DNA of 5,008 nucleotides from an uncultured Dyadobacter sp. (GTDB taxonomy: Bacteria > Bacteroidota > Bacteroidia > Cytophagales > Spirosomataceae). Of this stretch, positions 1 through 5,008 are shown piece by piece. The position numbers and the translations under genes are program-made. Every line of letters starts with the position of its first letter. Position 1 is the stretch's first letter. The notes below the pieces were generated by a model, which worked only from the letters and a program-made list of their open reading frames with translations, did not search any database and was not told the DNA's origin. The stretch spans positions 1 through 5,008 of the forward strand of contig CAMLNK010000413.1 of NCBI GenBank assembly GCA_946481035.1, in the 5' to 3' direction.

Positions 1-329
1 TATGCAGCGTCGAACGAAGCTGCGGGTAGCTGGTAGTTCAGCACATCCGCGCAAATCACTTCCACCGGCAGATGCTGCTTGCTGCTGATACTTTGCAATT
101 CCTCACAATATTCCTGCGAAATATCGATACAGGTCAATGCAGCGCCTTGTTCGGCGAGTGGAATGGCGTGCCTTCCGTAACCTGCGAGCACGTCGAGTAC
201 CTTGCTGTCCGACGTTATTTCAAGTACATCCCGCAGGAAATCGATCTCGTAATCGGTGTATTCTTCGTCCTGGTTGAGTTTCCAGGCGCGTTGCGGGAGT
301 CCTTTGAAATAGGTATGGTACCAGGCCAC
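1..329 (-). CDS. class I SAM-dependent methyltransferase, N-terminal part (3' end cut by window edge)
   Basis: The minus strand reads an open frame from a GTG at 327-329 to the edge, 109 residues. It begins V/M-A-W-Y-H-T-Y-F-K-G-L-P-Q-R-A-W. Visible residues 44-59 form the glycine-rich SAM-binding loop (VLDVLAGYGRHAIPLA), residue D69 in 'CIDIS' sits where the acidic residue binding the SAM ribose is expected, D95 in 'CADVLNY' matches the adenine-contact region, and 'FD' at 106-107 begins the post-motif-IV strand. This is the class I methyltransferase fold; the methyl acceptor cannot be told. The protein is probably cytoplasmic, with no signal peptide. I chose GTG because no ATG lies in frame upstream and the family commonly opens with 'AWY'; a TTG at 357-359 would add ten unlike residues. 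It follows the metal-binding genes after 49 bases and may be a read-through neighbour rather than a functional partner. Confidence 0.85.
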   Translation of the reverse strand, partial: MAWYHTYFKGLPQRAWKLNQDEEYTDYEIDFLRDVLEITSDSKVLDVLAGYGRHAIPLAEQGAALTCIDISQEYCEELQSISSKQHLPVEVICADVLNYQLPAASFDAA

Positions 330-336
330 GGTGGTA

Positions 337-361
337 TTTTGGTTTAAATTAAAACCCAAAA
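337..361. repeat. imperfect AT-rich inverted repeat in the gap before the methyltransferase
   Basis: On the plus strand TTTTGGTTT (337-345) and AAACCCAAAA (352-361) are inverted copies apart from one extra C in the right arm, around a six-base centre. Only two or three G-C pairs would form and no T-tract follows directly on either strand, so it is a poor intrinsic terminator. It could be a weak RNA hairpin in the methyltransferase leader or a protein site, or it could be chance in an AT-rich gap. Confidence 0.25.
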
Positions 362-378
362 CTACTAAAAAAGCCCGC

Positions 379-1761
379 TTACATACGCATGAGCGCCGGT
401 GTAATGCGCAGGTATACCTGCCCGGAAAGCGGCGTTTTGCCATAACTGGCTTCCAGCAACCGATCTGGTTTGTAAAGACTGATCTGCGCTCCGGCCTGCA
501 ATAGTGTGTTATTAAAATTGGCAATTTGGCGGTTCAGGCCGAGCGAAAACATCGAAACGGGCAACTTTTCCAGAAGCGGATCGTGCTCGCCGGTCTCGAA
601 ACCCAGCTCACCGCCGCTTTTTTGCACCCATTCATACCGACCATACACGGCCCATTTGTCAAGCTGTAAATTGGTCTCAGCCAGCACGGAATGCTCCTTA
701 TGATGCTCACCAGCGTCGTTCAAGCCCCACACGAGCGTCGAAGATATCCATCGGTTTTTCCCTCCCAGATTACCCGAGTGCTGCACCGAGGCGGTGGTAC
801 GGTTCACATCTTTTTCGGGCTCACGCGGTTCTGGACTTTTGATAAACCCTCTCGAAGCCTGTAAAGCCCAGTTGGCCGAAGGGTTGAACAGCAACCGGTA
901 GCTGTAAGAATTGAAACGCGGTTTATCGAAGTCGAAGCGGTTTTCGTCCGGTTCGCGGCCGGTGAATGAAGAACCTTCCAATTTGAATTTACCATAACGG
1001 ACGCCCGCCGTAACCACGCCGAATGTAATGTGCGTCGCATCCTGCCAGTGGTGCCCGAGCACGGCATCGGGGTTGTTGAATGCCGACATCCGGTGCATGA
1101 ATGCGGTAGGGCCAAGCGCGGGCTCACCGGGGTAACCGGCGTAAATCGTCAGATCGACCTTATCGTTAATCCGTTGGGTATAGCCTACGGAAAGTTCCGA
1201 AATGAGGTCATGCGGGTGCTGGCGGTCGATCAGCGGCTCACCCTTCCAGCTCTCTCCGGACTGGAAAAGCAGGGGGTAACCCGCCCCGCCGTCGGTAATG
1301 CGATCCAGTGAAACCATGGCCCGGAGGTTCAGCAAGCCGTTTTTGCCTACCTGGCGCTGGGCCATTCCCATCAACCAGTTGGGCGCGCTGAACTTCGCGT
1401 CGGAACCCTTTTTACCGTCATTATTGAAGTTTTGGGCAGTATACCGCAGGAAAATGCTTCCGTGCAGCATGTAATTCCATTTGCTGCCGTGCTTCATGTA
1501 GGCGTACATGGGCGTGGCGTCGGGCTGCCAGCCGGTACCGGAGCCATTGCGGGTCATGGGCAGGCTCAATGAAAAGCTGTGGGTCATGTGGGACGGGCTG
1601 TCGTGGCCCATTTTCGCATGATCCATGCTTTTCATATCGTGCATTTCATGGCTGGTGGTGTCTTTCGCAGGCGCTTGATGGTGCTCGTGCTGGGCGAATG
1701 CGGGGAGTGTGACGGCCACCATTCCGGCAGCCGTCAGCAAAATGAGTTTGTTGAGAAGCAT
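379..1761 (-). CDS. exported His/Met-rich protein, probable outer-membrane beta-barrel, metal-associated
   Basis: This 460-residue protein starts with a clear signal peptide (MLLNKLILL..., cleavage likely after AFA at 21-23). Residues 24-62 form a flexible tail with nine His (25, 27, 28, 38, 41, 48, 53, 58, 61) and five Met (40, 43, 46, 51, 59), the composition of periplasmic copper/silver-binding tails. The rest is rich in alternating aromatic and polar strands ('WNYMLHGSIFLRYTAQ', 'WAVYGRYEWVQ', 'GQVYLRITPALMRM'), as in a beta-barrel. Striking motifs are QHPHD (181-185), FMHR (221-224) and HHWQDATHI (237-245), which I recall as recurrent in uncharacterised proteins near copper genes. No named family can be assigned with certainty. 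Likely roles are outer-membrane metal binding or a channel. The gene starts 18 bases after the HMA gene, so it is probably co-transcribed with it. ATG at 1759-1761, TAA at 379-381. Confidence 0.85.
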   Translation of the reverse strand: MLLNKLILLTAAGMVAVTLPAFAQHEHHQAPAKDTTSHEMHDMKSMDHAKMGHDSPSHMTHSFSLSLPMTRNGSGTGWQPDATPMYAYMKHGSKWNYMLHGSIFLRYTAQNFNNDGKKGSDAKFSAPNWLMGMAQRQVGKNGLLNLRAMVSLDRITDGGAGYPLLFQSGESWKGEPLIDRQHPHDLISELSVGYTQRINDKVDLTIYAGYPGEPALGPTAFMHRMSAFNNPDAVLGHHWQDATHITFGVVTAGVRYGKFKLEGSSFTGREPDENRFDFDKPRFNSYSYRLLFNPSANWALQASRGFIKSPEPREPEKDVNRTTASVQHSGNLGGKNRWISSTLVWGLNDAGEHHKEHSVLAETNLQLDKWAVYGRYEWVQKSGGELGFETGEHDPLLEKLPVSMFSLGLNRQIANFNNTLLQAGAQISLYKPDRLLEASYGKTPLSGQVYLRITPALMRM

Positions 1762-1779
1762 GATGAAGATATTTCGTGA

Positions 1780-2121
1780 CTAATGTGCTGCGGCGGTTTT
1801 ACGGCAGCAGCTTGGCAGTTTGTCGTGTGCCTTCTGGTTGGCAGGCAGCTCGTCGGCGTCGTAGCCGGTTTTGTTGATCGTCGCCTTAATGGCTTCCGGA
1901 GTGGTTTTGTCCGGGTTGTATTTTACGGTAATCACCTTGTTGGAAAGGTCGAGATTCGACTCCTTTATGCCCTTGGAAAGGCCCAGGTTGCGCTCGATGC
2001 GTGCTTTACACATTTCGCAAATGGCCGAGGTTTTGATTTTCACTTCCTTGGTGCCGTCGGCGTAGGCGATGTTCAGGCCCAGGAACAGGGTGGTTATGAT
2101 GCTTAAAATGGTCGTTTTCAT
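1780..2121 (-). CDS. secreted heavy-metal-associated (HMA) domain protein, putative periplasmic metallochaperone
   Basis: A 113-residue protein with an N-terminal signal peptide (residues 1-21, ending AYA before DG) followed by one HMA domain (about 25-92). The domain opens with beta-strand 'EVKIKTSAICEMCKARIE', whose C35-x-x-C38 is the usual soft-metal site of this ferredoxin-like fold. The second half, 'ITVKYNPDKTTPEAIKATI' then 'TGYDAD', matches the expected strand, helix and final loop. The metal-site Met common before the first Cys in Cu(I) chaperones is absent (A-I-C instead of G-M-x-C). The C-terminal tail carries a Cys pair at 105-106 (PSCC) and a terminal His. Most HMA chaperones such as CopZ or Atx1 are cytoplasmic; this one is predicted to be exported, so a periplasmic carrier or buffer is more likely. 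It lies 19 bases after the lipoprotein gene and 18 before the His/Met-rich gene. Confidence 0.9.
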   Translation of the reverse strand: MKTTILSIITTLFLGLNIAYADGTKEVKIKTSAICEMCKARIERNLGLSKGIKESNLDLSNKVITVKYNPDKTTPEAIKATINKTGYDADELPANQKAHDKLPSCCRKTAAAH

Positions 2122-2140
2122 GATATTGTCTGTTTAAAAA

Positions 2141-2374
2141 TCAATGTTGATGTGCTGTCGTATCGGTTTCGGCCATAGCCACTTCCTCCAATTCCATTTT
2201 GCAAACCGGACATTTGCCGGCTTCGGCGTAGGTTTTGTCGCCTTCGCATTGCATCGGGCAAGCGTATTTTTTTTCACTTGCAGCGTGCGTTTCAGTAGTT
2301 GCCTCTTTGTCAGATTTGTTTCCCGAACAAGCAATGGATAGGAACAGCAGGGAAGCAATAATGATTTTGTTCAT
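2141..2374 (-). CDS. small lipoprotein with heavy-metal-binding (HMBD/YHS-like CPM...CPVCKM) domain
   Basis: A 77-residue precursor. Residues 1-16 are a lipoprotein signal with lipobox S13-I-A-C16, so the mature protein is lipid-anchored at C16. A charged linker (about 17-36) follows. Residues 37-62 hold the metal-binding module: YACPMQCEGDK, then GKCPVCKMEL, with Cys at 39, 43, 55 and 58 and Met at 41 and 60. This pattern is that of the heavy-metal-binding domain found at the N-terminus of many copper P-type ATPases and CusB-like adaptors, where the first half is usually CPMHP; here a Cys (43) gives a four-Cys set. The C-terminal tail ends H-Q-H. It probably binds copper or another soft metal at the membrane surface in the periplasm. 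The stop (TGA, 2141-2143) is 19 bases before the HMA start, which supports one operon. An overlapping alternative frame lacks a signal and motifs. Confidence 0.9.
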   Translation of the reverse strand: MNKIIIASLLFLSIACSGNKSDKEATTETHAASEKKYACPMQCEGDKTYAEAGKCPVCKMELEEVAMAETDTTAHQH

Positions 2375-2434
2375 ACGGTTGAAGTTTAGTAAGTTCTTGA
2401 TAATGTATATTTTGTATTAATTGAATGGCAATTG
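2375..2434 (-). promoter_or_regulatory. AT-rich gap with possible promoter and operator upstream of the lipoprotein gene
   Basis: This 60-base gap is markedly more AT-rich than its neighbours. Read on the minus strand it has TTGCCA (2431-2426), a 16-base spacer, then TATACA (2409-2404), resembling a -35/-10 pair that would start RNA about 20-25 bases before the lipoprotein ATG. An inverted repeat, AATTG-N5-CAATT (plus strand 2419-2433), overlaps the -35-like element, and a direct repeat AAGTT-N4-AAGTT (plus strand 2382-2395) lies near the start codon. The Bacteroidota -7 consensus TAnnTTTG is not present, so the promoter call rests on a generic sigma-70 resemblance and is weak. Confidence 0.3.
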
Positions 2435-3004
2435 TTATTGCCCTACCTGATCGAGCGCGGTACGCTGTAATGTCCCTTTTTTAAACTCACCGGGTGTCAT
2501 TCCCGTCACTTTTTTGAACTGGTTACTCAAATGTGCCGTGCTGCTGTATGAGAGCCGCCAGGCGATTTCACTCAGGGTGAGTTCATTGTACGAAAGCCAT
2601 TCCTTTACTTTCTCAACTTTTTGGGCAATGATATATTGCTCGATCGTCTGCCCGGTTTCAGAAGAGAACAGGTTGCTCAGGTACGAATATTCATAACCGA
2701 TTTTTTCCGACAAATAATCCGAAAAATTCATTTGTGCCGGCTTGTTACCCTTCAAATTCTGCACCTCGTCGATCACGAGCGTTTTAATGTGCTCCACCAG
2801 CGCCAGACGGCGGTCGTCGAGCAACTCAAAGCCATTTGCTTCCAGTACAGCTTTCACCTCCTGTAACTTATCCGCATTTACTTCGGCCACCGTATCCACT
2901 TCGCCCAGTTCAACGAAAGTCAAGTCAATCCCCAGCCCGTTCAGTTCCTCACGTACTACCCGCTTGCAGCGGTCACACACCATATTTTTGATATATAATT
3001 TCAT
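2435..3004 (-). CDS. AraC-family transcriptional regulator with N-terminal HMA-like metal-binding domain
   Basis: A 189-residue two-part protein with no signal peptide, so cytoplasmic. Residues 1-64 look like a small HMA-like alpha/beta fold: strand 'KLYIKNMVCDRC' with C10-x-x-C13, a helix to about residue 23, strands near 28-42, a helix at 45-57 and a last strand 'GFELLDD'. Residues 67-85 are a helical linker. Residues 94-177 are the AraC DNA-binding domain: the first helix-turn-helix is near 94-118 (FSDYLSEKIG...YLSNLFSSETG), and the second at 141-165 (LTLSEIAWRLSYSSTAHLSNQFKKVTG) is followed by the signature end 'MTPGEFKK'. The usual cupin-type effector domain is absent. By inference, metal on the CxxC pair controls DNA binding, and the targets are probably the flanking metal genes. 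ATG at 3002-3004, TAA at 2435-2437. The regulator lies between the receptor and lipoprotein genes in the same direction. Confidence 0.9.
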   Translation of the reverse strand: MKLYIKNMVCDRCKRVVREELNGLGIDLTFVELGEVDTVAEVNADKLQEVKAVLEANGFELLDDRRLALVEHIKTLVIDEVQNLKGNKPAQMNFSDYLSEKIGYEYSYLSNLFSSETGQTIEQYIIAQKVEKVKEWLSYNELTLSEIAWRLSYSSTAHLSNQFKKVTGMTPGEFKKGTLQRTALDQVGQ

Positions 3005-3073
3005 AGCAAATCAGTTAAAGCCCCCTTAATCCTTCCTCCATCTCGCTTCCTCCTCTACACGTTCCGCCCAAAC
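3005..3073 (-). promoter_or_regulatory. purine-rich leader of the regulator gene with a short Shine-Dalgarno-led reading frame
   Basis: On the minus strand this 69-base gap is strongly purine-rich and contains GAGGAGG, a near-perfect Shine-Dalgarno sequence, seven bases before an ATG at 3041-3039. That ATG opens an eight-residue frame (MEEGLRGL) stopping at TAA 3017-3015, ten bases before the regulator ATG and in a different frame. No hairpin plus T-tract terminator is seen after the receptor stop, so read-through from the receptor gene is likely. Whether the short frame is translated is unknown; such a strong Shine-Dalgarno is unusual in Bacteroidota. Confidence 0.3.
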
Positions 3074-5008
3074 TTATCGAACAATCTTATAACGCATTCC
3101 CGCGTAAATCATTCGCCCTACTACCGGCCCCCAGGCCATTCCCGCATCGAAATGCTGACCGAATGGCTCGCTGGCGCCCATTATCGGATCTTTTTGGCGG
3201 AAGTTAGCCAGGTTTTCGCCACCCAGGTAAATGTCCCATTTCGGGAAAGTGCGTGTGATTTGTGCATTGAAATTGTAGAACGACGGCGCCCAGGTCGATG
3301 TCAGGTCTGTCGGCACGTGGTGATCGGGAACGTGGCCCATGTAGGGGAGCCGCTTTTTGCCATTCCATTGTACCGTAGCGTCGAACTTCCATTTATCGTA
3401 AGGCAGGGCATACCCGGCATTGAACAGCACCCTGTCGCGGCTCACCATCATTCGGGGCTGCACCGTATTTTCGTCGTACACATTGCGGATCGACTGTTTC
3501 ACGTCGAAGAGGCGATAGGCCAGTTTCAATTCCAGGCGTTTGATGGGTGTAAGGTTCGCCTCGGCCTGAAAACTGTTGGCAAATGCCTTTCCTTCGAGAT
3601 TATAGAAGCGAATGTAACGCGGATCTTCCATATCGGCCACGAGCTGGTTTTCGAAATCGGTCCGGTAGAAGTCCATGATGAAATTGCCGCTCATTTCGCC
3701 TATTTTAAACTCCTGCGTCATGCTGACACCGTAATTCCAAGACACTTCCGGCCGAATCGCCTCGCGGAACAGCACGCTGCGCGAGCTCACGAGGTTGCCG
3801 TAATATTCCGCCAGCGGATTAGCGACCCTGAAACCGCGTCCTGCGGATGCGCGAAGGGTGGTTTGGTCGGTGAGGTTGTATTTCAAATGCAGGCGCGGCG
3901 TCCATTGCGTGCCGTACAGGTTATGGAAATCGACGCGACCGCCTGCTACCATTACGAACTTGTCGAGGTGGTTATAGGTGTATTCAAAGAAGGCGCCGGG
4001 CACCGATTCATTCCGTTTCAGGCGAATATCCCTGTACAATTCATCATAATTATCGAGCATATAGCTGATACCCGCTTTGTAGGAATGATTGGTATTGCCG
4101 ATGATCGACTGATAAATCAGGTTTCCGTACAGCGTTTTTTGCTTGCCGTCATAATTATTCAATCCAAAATAGGATTTCGAATCGTGAATGGAAGCATTTA
4201 AAATCAATCCTAAACCTTTATAAGGCTGCTCGGGAAACAGCCGCGCGATTTTGGAGAAAAACTCATAGCGGTTTACCCGCGCACCGAAACCATAGGCCTG
4301 TGTGGTACCTTTCATTTCGCGTTCAAAGTTTTTCTGCCCGCCCAGGCGATCCTCGTAAAGTGCTTTTACACCAAACTGGGCCATTAATCTGTCGCCCTGG
4401 TATTTCCAGCGGTTAATAGCATTGTACTGCGTATAAAGCGGCAGGTCGAGGAAGCCGTCGCCGTTTTTGTCGATCCGGTTGCGCAAAGTGCTGCCGTGGG
4501 TCAGCAGGCCGGTGCTCCATTTTTTGTTTAACTGGTGCGCCAGGTTCAGGTTCACCTCTCCGCGGCCAAAATTGTTGACGTAGGTATTCAGGTATAATTT
4601 TTCCTGTGAATCAGGCTTTTGAAGCTCCACATTAATCTGCCCCGTCATCGATTCATAGCCATTCACCACCGAGCCGGCGCCCTTGCCGACGTCGATCGAC
4701 TGGATCCACGTTCCGGGAACAAAGTTAAGCCCGAATGTCGATGCCAGTCCGCGGATGGAAGGGATGTTTTCCACGTTCGTCTGAATGTAAGTACCATTCA
4801 GGCCAAGCATCTGGATTTGTTTGGAGCCTGTCACCGCGTCACTGTAAGAAACGGAAACGGAGGCGTTGGTTTCGAAGCTTTCGGACAGGTTACAACATGC
4901 AGCTTTGGCTAATGCGCGGGTAGTGATGATTTCGGTTTGGTGGGGAGAAAGCCGGTCGATAGACGTATTACCGGCCCTTACGGTCACTTCATCGAGCGTC
5001 TGGTCGTT
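3074..5008 (-). CDS. TonB-dependent outer-membrane receptor, N-terminus cut by window edge
   Basis: The frame is open to the edge and ends at TAA 3074-3076, giving 644 visible residues. It begins NDQTLDEVTVRAG, the usual junction between an N-terminal carboxypeptidase-regulatory-like domain and the plug, so a signal peptide and perhaps 80-100 residues are outside; the GTG at 4987 is internal. Residues about 8-125 are the plug: a TEIITTRALAKAACC segment, then SVSVSYSDAVTGSKQIQMLG, 'IPSIRGLAS' and 'VGKGAGSVVNGYESMTGQIN', which is the standard end of the plug. The remainder is a 22-strand-type barrel ending 'GMRYKIVR'. A Cys pair at 38-39 replaces the usual Pro-Gly of the plug, and a Met/His cluster (M557, H559, H563, H564) lies near the C-terminus. 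Family knowledge says TonB/ExbBD energise import of large or scarce ligands; the flanking metal genes suggest a metal or metal complex, by inference. It is the first gene of the visible cluster. Confidence 0.93.
   Translation of the reverse strand, partial: NDQTLDEVTVRAGNTSIDRLSPHQTEIITTRALAKAACCNLSESFETNASVSVSYSDAVTGSKQIQMLGLNGTYIQTNVENIPSIRGLASTFGLNFVPGTWIQSIDVGKGAGSVVNGYESMTGQINVELQKPDSQEKLYLNTYVNNFGRGEVNLNLAHQLNKKWSTGLLTHGSTLRNRIDKNGDGFLDLPLYTQYNAINRWKYQGDRLMAQFGVKALYEDRLGGQKNFEREMKGTTQAYGFGARVNRYEFFSKIARLFPEQPYKGLGLILNASIHDSKSYFGLNNYDGKQKTLYGNLIYQSIIGNTNHSYKAGISYMLDNYDELYRDIRLKRNESVPGAFFEYTYNHLDKFVMVAGGRVDFHNLYGTQWTPRLHLKYNLTDQTTLRASAGRGFRVANPLAEYYGNLVSSRSVLFREAIRPEVSWNYGVSMTQEFKIGEMSGNFIMDFYRTDFENQLVADMEDPRYIRFYNLEGKAFANSFQAEANLTPIKRLELKLAYRLFDVKQSIRNVYDENTVQPRMMVSRDRVLFNAGYALPYDKWKFDATVQWNGKKRLPYMGHVPDHHVPTDLTSTWAPSFYNFNAQITRTFPKWDIYLGGENLANFRQKDPIMGASEPFGQHFDAGMAWGPVVGRMIYAGMRYKIVR

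Noticed and set aside
72..347. Plus-strand 91-codon frame over the methyltransferase
   Set aside because: The opposite strand encodes recognisable SAM-binding motifs across the whole stretch, and this frame resembles nothing.
357..364. TAGTTTTG on the minus strand, matching the Bacteroidota -7 consensus TAnnTTTG, as a methyltransferase promoter
   Set aside because: No TTTG-type -33 element is found 19-21 bases upstream, and an eight-base match with two free positions is easily chance in an AT-rich gap.
365..400. Intrinsic terminator after the His/Met-rich gene (AGCGGGC followed by six T on the minus strand)
   Set aside because: The T-run is present, but the only stems I could pair are three or four bases with an unworkable loop or mismatches, so termination is not supported.
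804..1127. Minus-strand 107-codon frame inside the His/Met-rich gene
   Set aside because: It is an out-of-frame reading of the same strand, full of Arg, Ser and Thr, with no motif; the 460-residue frame has a signal peptide and coherent strands.
2382..2395. AAGTT-N4-AAGTT direct repeat as an AraC binding site
   Set aside because: A five-base AT-rich repeat is too short to call by itself. It is only noted as part of the regulatory gap.
3152..4201. Long plus-strand open frame (349 codons) opposite the TonB-dependent receptor
   Set aside because: Its translation shows no domain, signal or family pattern, and it lies wholly antisense to a receptor whose motifs are clear. It is a by-product of the receptor's codon usage.
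4985..4987. GTG as the true start of the TonB-dependent receptor
   Set aside because: The frame stays open upstream to the window edge and reads NDQTLDE before it, the normal junction to an N-terminal domain; a start here would also lack a signal peptide.

Overview
The window looks like a piece of a Bacteroidota chromosome, most likely the Cytophagales (a Dyadobacter/Spirosoma-like genome is a reasonable guess). The reasons are mid-range GC, a TonB-dependent receptor with the 'LDEVTV' junction typical of Bacteroidota receptors that carry a carboxypeptidase-regulatory-like N-terminal domain, an AraC-type regulator with an N-terminal Cys-x-x-Cys domain of a kind I associate with this phylum, and translation starts without clear Shine-Dalgarno sites at most genes. 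The genus is inference.

All six genes lie on the minus strand, so transcription runs from high to low coordinates. In that order they are: a TonB-dependent outer-membrane receptor missing its N-terminus at the window edge (5008-3074); a small regulator joining a heavy-metal-associated-like (HMA-like) domain to an AraC helix-turn-helix (3004-2435); a 77-residue lipoprotein with a Cys-rich heavy-metal-binding domain (2374-2141); a secreted HMA-domain protein (2121-1780); a His/Met-rich exported protein of about 460 residues, probably a beta-barrel (1761-379); and the start of a class I SAM-dependent methyltransferase (329-1, cut by the edge). Gaps are 69, 60, 19, 18 and 49 bases. I see no convincing terminator in them, so the first five genes could be one transcript. 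The 60-base AT-rich gap before the lipoprotein is the best place for an internal promoter.

The first five genes read as a metal-handling locus, most likely for copper or a similar soft metal. Every one has a candidate ligand set: Cys-Cys in the receptor plug, CDRC in the regulator, four Cys in the lipoprotein, CEMC plus a C-terminal Cys-Cys in the HMA protein, and nine His and five Met in the N-terminal tail of the large exported protein. A plausible reading is that metal crosses or is bound at the outer membrane, is buffered by small exported binding proteins, and is sensed by the HMA-AraC protein. Direction (uptake or detoxification) and metal identity cannot be decided from the window. No P-type ATPase, RND pump or multicopper oxidase is present here. 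No RNA gene, CRISPR array, insertion sequence or origin was seen, and there is no gene-free stretch longer than 70 bases.
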